Below, piece by piece: positions 7,932-16,442 of a stretch of DNA of 38,304 nucleotides (positions are counted from its first letter, which is position 1; each line of letters begins with the position of its first letter). Source of the stretch: CAMYKD01 sp041617155 (GTDB lineage Bacteria > Pseudomonadota > Alphaproteobacteria > Kiloniellales > JAKSDN01); the NCBI GenBank assembly GCA_041617155.1, contig JBFJPL010000035.1, positions 1 through 38,304 of the forward strand. The letters run 5' to 3'. The translations under genes were made by a program, and so were the position numbers. The notes beneath the pieces are model-generated. The model had not been told where the DNA came from, ran no database searches, and worked only from the letters and a program-made list of their open reading frames with translations.

Positions 7932-9191
7932 TCACGACACACCGTCGGAGACCGCCAGAGACCCGTCCTTGCCATATTCCAGCCCTGGAACCTTCCAGCG
8001 TCCAAAGCTGTCGCGGCAGGCGGTCCCGGGGTAGCTCCGCCGTTGCTTTTCGGTCTGCCAGGTTTGCATGAAGGTACGACACTGTTTGCCGTCGCCACGC
8101 TCGAAGCGCTTGCCCATTCTTATATTGACCCGAACATCGACACCGGAACTGCTCCATTGGGTGGCCGCGCCGTCACGCAGGTTTTCTAGTGCATCTTCCA
8201 GCGCCCAACCCAAACCGGCGCGCGCTGCCGGTGGCCAATTTGGTGCGCCGGGCCGTACGGTAACCAATTCCACGTGCCGATCGGAGTCGGCGACGTTGTA
8301 GAAGTCGTTCATGCGCACGATTCGGCCAACACCGGGGGCGTAGTACCAGACCCTGGTGAGCGCGGGCGACCGGTCGTCCATTTCGCGGTTGCAGGTTACT
8401 ATCAGGGTGCTGAAAACCCCCGCAACGACCGATATGCGGGCCATACCTTCGACCTTGCAGTCCCAGGTTTCCAGAGTTTTCCGGACGTTCTCCGGCTGGT
8501 CTTTTCGGCGGAACCGGGTTTGGACCGTAAATGAAGCCTCTTGACCGACCTTCAGGGGCCAGAGCGATTCCGGCTGCCCTTGAACGAGCCGTTCACCGCT
8601 GCGTCCGTCGGAGTACCAGGAAAGCCACGGAACGACGAAATTGCGGTCGGCCGTAAAGGTATCGCCACGGTTGTTTCGCCAACGGGCTCTCTGACCGTCG
8701 AGGCCGATGACCGTTTCAACAATCCCGTCGGAGTATACGAAGGTGCTGCCCAGCTCATAGGTTGGCAGCTCGGCGCCATTGACATGGTCGGTCCCGCCTA
8801 TTCCTCTGTCGACGTCTACGGCAATTGCCAGGCGCTTAAGCAGGGCGGGCGAGACTTCGCCATCTTCGGGCATATGGCTATCGGCTTGAAACTGGCGGAT
8901 CGCTTCGCGCGTCTTTGGGCCGGCAAGACCATCGGCTTCGCCCGGTTGATAGCCCAGGTCAGTCAGAATCCTCTGAGCTTGGGCGGTCATCTTTTGCTGT
9001 TCTTCGGTCGGTGCCGATGCGCCGCCGAACCTCATGCCTTTGTCGAAGATGCCCGCGGGAAGTAGAGTGCCGCATCCGGCAACCAGCAGAAGCGATGCTA
9101 CCAGTGCTGCGCCAAACAGAGCCGAGCCACGACGCGGTAAAACCGGAAGTAGCAAAGCCAATCCTACTGGCTGCCGTCGGTCCGAAACCAT
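7932..9191 (-). CDS. Peptidoglycan-binding lipoprotein with surface-antigen-like C-terminal domain (copy 1)
   Basis: 419 residues from the ATG at 9191; the frame stays open upstream to 9440 but that part has no domain and no good start. A hydrophobic segment ends in the lipobox LLVAGC (Cys40). Then come a PG_binding_1-like domain (about 72-122: LTDLGYQPGEADGLAGPKTREAI), the middle domain with YELGSTFVYSDG, and a C-terminal surface-antigen-like domain with KQCRTFMQTW and YPGTACRDSFGRWKVPG. It aligns along its whole mature length with the protein at 4179-5480, so the two are paralogues, and each follows a CHASE kinase. Function unknown; likely an envelope partner of the kinase encoded just upstream (inference from repeated gene order). 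Confidence 0.8.
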   Translation of the reverse strand: MVSDRRQPVGLALLLPVLPRRGSALFGAALVASLLLVAGCGTLLPAGIFDKGMRFGGASAPTEEQQKMTAQAQRILTDLGYQPGEADGLAGPKTREAIRQFQADSHMPEDGEVSPALLKRLAIAVDVDRGIGGTDHVNGAELPTYELGSTFVYSDGIVETVIGLDGQRARWRNNRGDTFTADRNFVVPWLSWYSDGRSGERLVQGQPESLWPLKVGQEASFTVQTRFRRKDQPENVRKTLETWDCKVEGMARISVVAGVFSTLIVTCNREMDDRSPALTRVWYYAPGVGRIVRMNDFYNVADSDRHVELVTVRPGAPNWPPAARAGLGWALEDALENLRDGAATQWSSSGVDVRVNIRMGKRFERGDGKQCRTFMQTWQTEKQRRSYPGTACRDSFGRWKVPGLEYGKDGSLAVSDGVS

Positions 9192-9496
9192 GATCGGCCA
9201 AACAGCTCTTCGGCCGTCAAAGCAATCGGAACGATCTTTGGGCATTGGGTCTCTATGGCCTCGATCGCCTTGGAGGTTCGATGGGTACTCTGCATCGTAG
9301 CTGCCGAGCTCACGCTGTGCGGTGCGATGGGCCACAGCGCCAGGCTCGCGGTGCCCGGCAGACATCAACCGCAATTCGTCCCGCGTGGACACACCTTTTC
9401 GGCCGATAACTTGGGCGTCAAAGGTTAACAATTTGTGCAATTCCGCCTCCGGCCGGGTGTTGCTGCACGATTTAGCTGGTCGCGCCGGCCGTCCGT
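9192..9496. other. 305-bp stretch between kinase copy 1 and lipoprotein copy 1
   Basis: It contains the in-frame upstream extension of the lipoprotein (to 9440), which reads as low-complexity polar sequence without recognisable domain, and a GTTAAC at 9424-9429 that could belong to a minus-strand promoter. The lipoprotein start could lie inside this stretch (ATGs at 9245 and 9365). Confidence 0.4.
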
Positions 9497-11659
9497 TCAG
9501 TCGCTCGCCACGCGCCGGGTCACCTTATCGGATGGCTTGCCAGGCGCGGATAGCAGGGGCGTCACTTTGTTGCTCCAGCGGTCGGAGGCTTCGAGGATTC
9601 TTTCCTTCGGAAAAACCAAACTAACAGTTGTGCCGACGCCCAGCGTGCTTTCGATCTCCAGACGCCCGCCGTGCAGTTCGACCAGCCGTTTGGTCAGGGG
9701 AAGGCCCAAGCCGGTACCCTCGTATTTGCGAGCCAGCGAGCTGTCGACCTGATCGAACGGCAGCAACACGGTCTTTAGGTTCTCTTCGGCGATCCCAATG
9801 CCGTTATCACGCACAGATACCACGAAGCCGCCCTCTTCCTGGACCGCCACCTGGAAGGTGATGAGCCCACCCTCCGGGGTGAACTTGATCGAATTGGACA
9901 ATAGGTTGATCAGCATCTGCCTGATCGCCCGACGGTCAGCTCGAAGTCCATACATGGGATTGGGAAGATCGGCCCTGAACTCCAGCTTGGTGGCATCCAT
10001 CCGTTCCTGGATGATCGGGAAGATGCTGTGTAGCGCTTCGATGAGATCGACGTTTTCTTCGTGCAATTCGAATCGATTTGCTTCGACCTTCGAAAGGTCG
10101 AGTATGTCGTTGATCAAACTCAGCAGGTGTGTGCCGCTTGATCGGATGTCCTTGGCGTAGCCGCGATACTGGCTGTTGCCGATCGGCCCTAGGGTCTGCT
10201 CGGACAGGATCTCCGAGAAGCCGATAATGGCATTGAGCGGCGTCCTCAGTTCATGGCTCATCATGGCCAGGAACTCGGACTTGGCTCGGTTTGCCACCTC
10301 AGCCTGTTCCTTCGCCGTGCGCAGTTCCTGCTCGACGCGCGTGCGCTCCGTGATCTCCAGTTCCAGTGCCGCATTGGCTGCGGAAAGCTCGGCGGTTCGT
10401 TCCCGCACCGAGCGTTCGATCGTTTCGGTGCGGGTCTGCGACGAGACCATGTATTGCACCCAAACGGCAGTGACGAGCAGGACGATCGCCCAAACGCCCC
10501 AGGCGATGGTTTCTCCGTTATAGGTGAAGTGACTCGGTACCGGTTTGACCAGGATCGACCAATGCCAACCGGCAATGTCGTGACTGACCGCTGTGTGGAG
10601 CCCATGCGCCGCCTGCTCCTCGGTCAATGGTTCCACGCGGTCCTGGCGCAGGGGCGAGGGATGATAGTAGAGCAAGCGTTCGCCGCGAACCGCACCTTGG
10701 TCGTAGATGTAGATGTCCAGCCCGGGCGGCGCGGTCAGCTCTGGCAGCGCGGCCTTGACCAAGTTATCTACGCGGAAGTGGCCGCGTGCGAAGCCAACGA
10801 GCAATCGACTCCGTTCGAGGACCGTGTCGGCTACCCGATTACCCCGGAAGATCGGCAGAACGACGGCGAATTCAGGGTGCGCCGAGTTGGCTGGGGCGGT
10901 GCGGGTCGCAACCATGGCGCCAATGTCACGGGCTAGATAGAGAATTTGCAGCTCGCTACGGTCGGCGGCCAGATCGATGCCCAGAAGGTCCGCGTTGTCT
11001 TCGAACGGCTCAAAATAGTAGATCGGGTAGTATTCGGCGCGCCGGTCTGCCGTGACCAAGTTTCCCGCGGCATCGTGCTGCGTAAAGCGAAATCCATGCA
11101 AACCGTCCTTCTCGGCCGCTCGTTCATAGGCCGCGCGGTTCTTGTCCGCGACCCGGGGAATCCATTGGATGGCGCGGATCCCGGGATAGCGTTTGATGGT
11201 CTCACGGGTAAAGTCGAAGAATCGCCAGCGGTCGTCCAGGTCGTCCGGATCGGTCGTGTCATCCGACGTGATTTGGTTGGTCGTGGACGCGGTGAAGAAG
11301 GCACCGGCTGATATGGCCGCTTCGATGTGGCGATCGATCTCCTCGGTCAGGGCGGCAATGAAGAGAGTCGCAGGACCATCGAACTCCTGCTGCGCCTTGG
11401 TCTGGTAGTAGTGCTGGACAGCAAAGAATGTGGAGGTCGCCACTACGATGCCGGTGATGAAGACCGATAGCGTAAGGAGGCGGTCACGGCGCGGCGCCCC
11501 GGTACGGTAAAATTCGGCCGCCTCGATGATGCGCAATACGAGCCGTCCGCCCAGCCAGGCGGCGACTTTAAGAGTAGATTTGCCGAGAAACCTCCCTAAC
11601 CGCGCGCGATTTCCCGACGGCCTTGCTGGGCTCGGAGTCTTGGGTCGTAAGACCTTCAT
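9497..11659 (-). CDS. CHASE-domain sensor histidine kinase (copy 1)
   Basis: 720 residues, paralogous to the kinase at 5680-7776 over the full length. TM1 about 60-82, CHASE about 95-310 (YPGIRAIQWIP, YYPIYYFEPFE, then PPGLDIYIYDQ), TM2 about 385-405, coiled coil (SVRERTAELSAAN), HisKA with H469 (MMSHELRTPLNAI), and HATPase_c with ILINLLSNSIKFTP, RDNGIGI and GTGLGLPL. Compared with copy 2 it carries about 20 extra residues in the first part of CHASE (TTNQITSDDTTDPDD), so the ligand may differ. The start at 11659 has AGGA just upstream. No response regulator is next to it; the following gene is the lipoprotein at 7932-9191. Confidence 0.93.
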   Translation of the reverse strand: MKVLRPKTPSPARPSGNRARLGRFLGKSTLKVAAWLGGRLVLRIIEAAEFYRTGAPRRDRLLTLSVFITGIVVATSTFFAVQHYYQTKAQQEFDGPATLFIAALTEEIDRHIEAAISAGAFFTASTTNQITSDDTTDPDDLDDRWRFFDFTRETIKRYPGIRAIQWIPRVADKNRAAYERAAEKDGLHGFRFTQHDAAGNLVTADRRAEYYPIYYFEPFEDNADLLGIDLAADRSELQILYLARDIGAMVATRTAPANSAHPEFAVVLPIFRGNRVADTVLERSRLLVGFARGHFRVDNLVKAALPELTAPPGLDIYIYDQGAVRGERLLYYHPSPLRQDRVEPLTEEQAAHGLHTAVSHDIAGWHWSILVKPVPSHFTYNGETIAWGVWAIVLLVTAVWVQYMVSSQTRTETIERSVRERTAELSAANAALELEITERTRVEQELRTAKEQAEVANRAKSEFLAMMSHELRTPLNAIIGFSEILSEQTLGPIGNSQYRGYAKDIRSSGTHLLSLINDILDLSKVEANRFELHEENVDLIEALHSIFPIIQERMDATKLEFRADLPNPMYGLRADRRAIRQMLINLLSNSIKFTPEGGLITFQVAVQEEGGFVVSVRDNGIGIAEENLKTVLLPFDQVDSSLARKYEGTGLGLPLTKRLVELHGGRLEIESTLGVGTTVSLVFPKERILEASDRWSNKVTPLLSAPGKPSDKVTRRVASD

Positions 11660-11711
11660 TTTCCTGCCGGAATCTACCTAGCGACCGGCGCGCATTATGG
11701 CGATTCCAGCG

Positions 11712-11726
11712 TTAAGAAGTTCCTAA
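11712..11726. promoter_or_regulatory. Near-consensus CtrA-type box upstream of CHASE kinase copy 1
   Basis: TTAA (11712-11715), seven bases, CTAA (11723-11726): seven of eight consensus positions. It begins 53 bp before the kinase start, almost the same distance as the exact box before kinase copy 2 (54 bp). The flanking region 11715-11780 is strongly AT-rich and probably promoter DNA. Confidence 0.3.
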
Positions 11727-11774
11727 AAACCGACAACACTTAATTGAAGTATAGATAATTTATTACTCTACTTA

Positions 11775-12488
11775 TTACAATGTATCTTCATGTCGCCAAT
11801 TAACCAGAAGCTCCGCAACTACGGCGTTATTGGGCAAGGCAATGACCATCGCGACCAGTTCCGCAAGATCTTCGGGCTGGATCATGTCTTCGGGCACTGG
11901 ATTCTCGACTTCGGCGACCATGTCCGTGGCGACATAGCCGGGGCACAGGGCGGTGACCCGAACGCCGTCATGCCAGCCGACGCGGCGCGTCGCGTGACTG
12001 AGCGCGACCACCGCGAACTTGCTCATTGGATAGCCGGCGTTGTCACCGGCGACGCGCTTTCCCGACAGCGAGGCAACATTGACGATACGCCCGTTGCCGG
12101 CCGCCCTAAGATGTGGCAGCGCCAAGCGGGTCAGGCGCAGCGGGCCCATCACGTTGACCGCCCACAGGTCGTTGTAGCGCGCCTCGGCATCCTCCTCGAT
12201 GCCGACCGGTAACAGAATTCCGGCGGCGTTCACCAAGCCGTCTAGCCGCCCGAAGCGATCGACGGTGGCCGCGACCCAGGCTTCGTTCAGCGCCCGGTCG
12301 CGCGCTTCGTGCCGGTGAGCCATGACGCGCATGGTATCGAAACTGCCTTTGGCCGCCTCGATCGCCGTCGCGTCGCGTATGCCGAGGCTGAGGCAGTAGC
12401 CCTTGTCGTGGAGACATCGCGCGATCGCCCGGCCGATGCCCCGGTTGGCACCGGAGACCATGATGACTCGATCTCGCGGGTCAAGCAT
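11775..12488 (-). CDS. Short-chain dehydrogenase/reductase (SDR) family oxidoreductase
   Basis: 237 residues, the classical SDR size. Nucleotide-binding motif S12-G13-ANR-GIG (TGxxxGIG type), NAAG at 87-90, catalytic serine within VNVASLSGK (about 140-142) and the YPMSK pair Y153/K157 are all present, as is the PGYVATDM loop. It should reduce or oxidise a carbonyl/alcohol substrate with NAD(P)H in the cytoplasm. The ATG at 12488 is chosen because gcgagg precedes it; a GTG at 12497 is the alternative. The first 8 bp overlap the end of the HAD phosphatase gene, suggesting translational coupling and a shared pathway. Substrate unknown. Confidence 0.9.
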   Translation of the reverse strand: MLDPRDRVIMVSGANRGIGRAIARCLHDKGYCLSLGIRDATAIEAAKGSFDTMRVMAHRHEARDRALNEAWVAATVDRFGRLDGLVNAAGILLPVGIEEDAEARYNDLWAVNVMGPLRLTRLALPHLRAAGNGRIVNVASLSGKRVAGDNAGYPMSKFAVVALSHATRRVGWHDGVRVTALCPGYVATDMVAEVENPVPEDMIQPEDLAELVAMVIALPNNAVVAELLVNWRHEDTL

Positions 12489-13335
12489 GCCTCGCACCCT
12501 GCGCTCGGTCGGGACCGCGGGTCGCTAGAATCGCATTCGCCAGCTCGGCAAAACCAGCACCAGCCCGCGCCTGGGTGACATAGGCCGGAAGAGCGGATAG
12601 GCGGTCGCAAAAGTCCAGCACATTGGCCACGCCGACCGCGTTGGGAAAAAATCGAAACATCGGTGCGTCGTTGGGCGAATCGCCGACGAAAACGAACGCA
12701 TCGCGTTGTATGTCCAGGTCGATGGAGAAAGCTTCGGCAAACAGTCGCCGCGTCATGGTCAGCTTGTCGTAACGACCGAACCAACCATTGACGTGAATCG
12801 AGGAGACCTTTGCCGTGGCGCCGGCCTTCTGGAAGATTTCGACGATCCGCTGAACGGCTTCGCCGGACAGGGGTGAGACATCCTCACAAACATCTATCGC
12901 CAGATCTGCCTCGCGAAACCGTTGATCTGAGGCCAGGGCAGCGCCGGGGACGGCCGCAAGGATCTGCCGCTCCAGGTCTTTCAGGCGCTGGCGGTGGGCC
13001 GCGCGTTGCTCTTCTCCGTCCATGAACCTGCGGATCAATTTCTTCCGCTGCCGGTCGTAGCGAAAATAAAAGGCACCGTTTTCGCCGACCACGGCGTCGA
13101 CCGGCCACATGCGGGCAATATGGTCGCACCAACCGGCCGGCCGGCCGGTGATCGGGATGACCAGCAGTCCGGCGTCCTGTAGGCGCTCGAGGGCGCCATA
13201 GGCGCTGGCGGTCAGGCGACCGTCGGTGGTCAGGGTGTCGTCGATGTCGGCCAGGACACCGCGCACCGCCGCGCGCGACGTTGCCGCGAATTCGGCAAGC
13301 GGACGAAGGAAGCTGTTCGGCGCGGCTTCGGTCAT
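12481..13335 (-). CDS. HAD-superfamily (type IIB) phosphatase
   Basis: 284 residues. Motif I DIDDTLT gives nucleophile D30 and D32; TGRPAGWC supplies motif II Thr, a lysine in GRYDKLTM motif III, and GDSPNDAPMF motif IV. The large cap inserted between motifs II and III is type IIB, as in phosphatases acting on sugar phosphates (sucrose-phosphate, trehalose-phosphate, mannosyl-3-phosphoglycerate). The frame remains open far upstream across the divergent glutamine synthetase gene, but the ATG at 13335 is where homology begins. It is divergent from the gene at 13501 and overlaps the SDR gene downstream. Specific substrate cannot be told. Confidence 0.87.
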   Translation of the reverse strand: MTEAAPNSFLRPLAEFAATSRAAVRGVLADIDDTLTTDGRLTASAYGALERLQDAGLLVIPITGRPAGWCDHIARMWPVDAVVGENGAFYFRYDRQRKKLIRRFMDGEEQRAAHRQRLKDLERQILAAVPGAALASDQRFREADLAIDVCEDVSPLSGEAVQRIVEIFQKAGATAKVSSIHVNGWFGRYDKLTMTRRLFAEAFSIDLDIQRDAFVFVGDSPNDAPMFRFFPNAVGVANVLDFCDRLSALPAYVTQARAGAGFAELANAILATRGPDRAQGARHA

Positions 13336-13500
13336 GGCGTTGGAGCCTAGCCCGACGGATTTGGTAATTCCAACATTTTGCGTTGTACCATCCATATCCC
13401 GCTCGTTAGATTTATTGGCCGGGTTTCGAGAGCCGCTTTCCGCGGTGCGCAACCGGCCCGAAACAAAGAGCCAGCTGGCCACAGGACGGGGAGCGACAAG

Positions 13501-14832
13501 ATGGCGGCATCCGATCCCATTGCCGATATGATCGGCGATCTCAAGGCCAAGAACATTCGCTATTTGCGGTTCGAACTGCCCGATCTTCACGGCGTCAGCC
13601 GCAATAAGGTGGTGCCCATCGACAAGGTCGAGGGCTATGCGCGCAAGGGCCTTAACTTCTATGGCGGCACCGTCGGCCTGGACAGTTCGTCCGGTGTGGT
13701 CGGCGGTTCGGGCCTGCACGAGGAGGTCAACTACCGCGACCAGAAGCTCTTCCCCGACCCCTCGACCGTGCAGGTTATCCCCTGGCTCGACGGCACGGCC
13801 AAAGTGATCTGCGATGCCTATTGGGCGCCGGGCGAGCCGATCAAATCGACCCCCCGCACGGTGCTCAAGATGCTGCTCGACCAGGCCGCGGAGATGGGTT
13901 TCGACGTGCTCATGGGGCATGAATTCGAGTTCTATCTGCTCGATGCCGAGACCCGGAAGCCCTTGTTCGGCGGTGTCCACATCTTCAACAACGTGCGCAA
14001 TCAGTATGTCCCTTTCCTGGATAGTCTGCTCGATGACCTGCAGGGTGTCGGTATCGATGTCATCACGCACAACTGCGAGTATTCACCCTCACAGTTCGAG
14101 ACCAACTTCGGTCCGGGTCTCGGCTTGGCCGGGGCGGACAAGGCCTTCACCTTCAAGAATGCAGTCAAGGAGTTGGCGCACCGTGCCGGCTATCTGGCGA
14201 CTTTCATGTCCAAGCCGGCGAGCGACATGGCCGGCTGCGGTTGCCACGTGCACATCAGCTTGCTGCACCGCGACAGCGGCAAGAGCGCGTTCGCCAAGGA
14301 CGGCACGAGCGACGGCCTGCCCGAAACGTTGGCACACTTCACGGAGGGCGTTCTGGCCCATGCCAAGGGACTGATGCCGCTGATCGGGCCGAGCCCGAAC
14401 TGCTATCGCCGACTCAGGCCGCACACCTTTGCGCCGTCCAACATCTCTTGGGGCGCTGAGGATCGCACCGCGATGGTGCGCCTCAAGGACGTCGACGATG
14501 GCAATGCGCACGTCGAGATGCGCGCCGCGTCGGGCCTCTCGAACCCCTATCTGACGGCGGCCGGCGTGCTGGCGGCGGGGCTGCTGGGGATCCGCTCAGG
14601 CGGGGCGCTGCGTTCGGCAGTCGAAGGCCCTTGTGAAGAGGACGAGTCCTTGGAAAAGCTGCCGGCCAATCTGGAACGCGCGCTGGCCGGGCTCGAGGCA
14701 GACGGCGAGATGTGCGAGATGTTGGGAAAGGATTTCGTTCATCTCTTCACGTCGGTCAAGCGCTTCGAACTGGACCGCTTCAACAACCATGTAACCGATT
14801 GGGAGCGCGACGAATACATGGAGGTATTCTGA
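13501..14832 (+). CDS. Glutamine synthetase family protein (gamma-glutamyl-amide ligase type)
   Basis: 443 residues. N-terminal beta-grasp (about 15-105, with RYLRFELPDLHGVSRNKVVP) and C-terminal catalytic domain. Ligand residues are visible: E141/E143 (GHEFEFYLL), E193/E200 (NCEYSPSQFETN) and the GCGCHVHISL box with H249/H251. The arginine patch RRLRPHTFAPSNISWG matches non-nitrogen-assimilation members such as gamma-glutamylpolyamine and GlnT-type synthetases, and the adenylylation loop of GlnA is not evident. It makes an amide bond between glutamate and an amine using ATP; the amine is unknown. The start at 13501 has ggggag upstream; an in-frame upstream extension to 13378 has no family similarity. 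Monocistronic by position. Confidence 0.88.
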   Translation: MAASDPIADMIGDLKAKNIRYLRFELPDLHGVSRNKVVPIDKVEGYARKGLNFYGGTVGLDSSSGVVGGSGLHEEVNYRDQKLFPDPSTVQVIPWLDGTAKVICDAYWAPGEPIKSTPRTVLKMLLDQAAEMGFDVLMGHEFEFYLLDAETRKPLFGGVHIFNNVRNQYVPFLDSLLDDLQGVGIDVITHNCEYSPSQFETNFGPGLGLAGADKAFTFKNAVKELAHRAGYLATFMSKPASDMAGCGCHVHISLLHRDSGKSAFAKDGTSDGLPETLAHFTEGVLAHAKGLMPLIGPSPNCYRRLRPHTFAPSNISWGAEDRTAMVRLKDVDDGNAHVEMRAASGLSNPYLTAAGVLAAGLLGIRSGGALRSAVEGPCEEDESLEKLPANLERALAGLEADGEMCEMLGKDFVHLFTSVKRFELDRFNNHVTDWERDEYMEVF

Positions 14833-15066
14833 GCCGCTCGCCAAGACGCCGGTGCCCGTGGACAGGAGCGCATTAAATGTCGCGATGCAAAGATCTTGAA
14901 ACGCGCTGCAACAATTGGTGATTTGCGCGCGGCATTTGCCTCGTGGCAACGTCGTTTTAACCTTGTCTGACTAAGTCTTGCCGTAATTGGGGCCTATAGA
15001 CGCGAGGCCTATGACTTCGTTCTGTCCTGTATTGCCCGCCGCTAGATCCGCGCGAGGCCGCCGTCC

Positions 15067-16428
15067 ATGACGACGAGCAAGCTCGCCGTGGTCGTCCTCG
15101 CCGCCGGCAAGGGCGTGCGTATGGCGTCGGATACACCCAAGGTGCTGCACCAGGTGGCCGGCAAGGCCATGCTGCACCACGTGCTCGATGCCGTTACCCC
15201 ACTGAGCCCGGAGCGGGTCGTCGTGGTGGTCGGTCCAGGCATGGATCAGGTGGCTCTGGCGGCACGCCCGCATCGCAGTTTGGTCCAGCAACCGCAACGA
15301 GGTACCGGCCACGCGGTCCTGATGGCCAAGCCGGCGCTCGACGGTTACCACGGCGGGGCTGGCGAGGGCGATATCCTGGTGCTCTTCGGCGACACGCCTC
15401 TTGTGACAACGGCTACGCTGGAACGTATGCTTGCGCTCAGGCGCGAAATCGATGGGCCGACCCTGATCGCGCTTGGATTCCGCTCGCGGCAACCGGGCAA
15501 CTACGGTCGCATGGTTCTTGATCCGGATGACAACCGCTTGGTCAGGGTGGTCGAGGCGGCCGATGCAAGCGAGGCGGAGTTGGCGATCGATCTGTGCAAC
15601 GGCGGCCTGTTGCTGGGCCATGGCCCAAGTCTCTTTGCGCTGATCGACAAGATCGGCAATGACAATGCCAAAGGCGAATATTACCTGACCGACGTATACG
15701 GGCTGGCCGAGCGGAACGGCCAGACGACCCGGGTAATCGAAACCAGTGAAGACGAGGTGATGGGGGTCAATTCGCGGAGCGAATTGGCGGTCGCCGAGGC
15801 CGTCTTTCAGCGCCACCTGCGCGACAAGGCGTTGGCCGCCGGGGCCACGCTGATCGATCCCATGACCGTGTGGTTCAGCCACGACACCCGGTTGGGCAGG
15901 GATGTGGTGGTCGAGCCCGGCGTGTTCTTCGGGCCTGGGGTCAGCGTCGGCGACGGCGCCCGCATCCGTGCGTTCAGCCATCTTGAGGGAGCCGAGGTCG
16001 GTGCGGGTACCGTCGTTGGTCCCTTCGCCCGTCTGCGGCCCGGAGCCCGTCTGGAGCAAGGAGCGCGGGTTGGCAACTTCGTCGAGGTCAAGAACGCGAC
16101 CCTCGGACCGGGTGCGAAGGCCAATCACCTGACCTATCTGGGTGACGCCGCGGTCGGCGCCGGGGCGAACATCGGGGCAGGGACGATCACCTGCAATTAC
16201 GATGGATTCACCAAGCACCGCACCGAGATCGGCGAGGGCGCCTTCATCGGCTCGAACACGGCCTTGGTCGCCCCCGTTACGGTGGGGGCGAACGCGATGG
16301 TCGGCGCCGGCAGTACGATCAGCAAGAGCGTAGCGGCCGACGCCTTGGCCGTGACCCGCGGCCCCCAGCGGGCGATCGAGGGCGGCGCTGCCGCCCTTCG
16401 TGCCAAAAAGCAAAGAAAAAAAGCTTAA
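15067..16428 (+). CDS. glmU: Bifunctional N-acetylglucosamine-1-phosphate uridyltransferase/glucosamine-1-phosphate acetyltransferase GlmU
   Basis: 453 residues, standard GlmU length. The N-terminal half is a nucleotidyltransferase (LAAGKGVRM at about 13-21, QRGTGHAV, GDTPL, NGGLL), the C-terminal half a left-handed beta-helix acetyltransferase with hexapeptide repeats (GPFARLRPGA, RVGNFVEVKNA, NHLTYLGDAAVG, GTITCNYDG). It makes UDP-GlcNAc from GlcN-1-P, acetyl-CoA and UTP for peptidoglycan and LPS. Its stop is 14 bp from the glmS start, with the glmS ribosome site (ggagg) directly after the stop, so the two form an operon. No oddities. Confidence 0.98.
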   Translation: MTTSKLAVVVLAAGKGVRMASDTPKVLHQVAGKAMLHHVLDAVTPLSPERVVVVVGPGMDQVALAARPHRSLVQQPQRGTGHAVLMAKPALDGYHGGAGEGDILVLFGDTPLVTTATLERMLALRREIDGPTLIALGFRSRQPGNYGRMVLDPDDNRLVRVVEAADASEAELAIDLCNGGLLLGHGPSLFALIDKIGNDNAKGEYYLTDVYGLAERNGQTTRVIETSEDEVMGVNSRSELAVAEAVFQRHLRDKALAAGATLIDPMTVWFSHDTRLGRDVVVEPGVFFGPGVSVGDGARIRAFSHLEGAEVGAGTVVGPFARLRPGARLEQGARVGNFVEVKNATLGPGAKANHLTYLGDAAVGAGANIGAGTITCNYDGFTKHRTEIGEGAFIGSNTALVAPVTVGANAMVGAGSTISKSVAADALAVTRGPQRAIEGGAAALRAKKQRKKA

Positions 16429-16442
16429 GGAGGCATCAGATC

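Noticed and set aside
12481..14070. The HAD phosphatase read as a 529-residue protein from an upstream start
   Set aside because: The extra 245 residues are antisense to the glutamine-synthetase-family gene and show no homology; the family begins at 13335.
14971..16413. Long minus-strand open frame of about 480 codons
   Set aside because: It is the antisense shadow of glmU, produced by high GC at third positions.
16429..16442. glmS ribozyme
   Set aside because: Only 14 bp separate glmU and glmS, leaving no room for the ribozyme.
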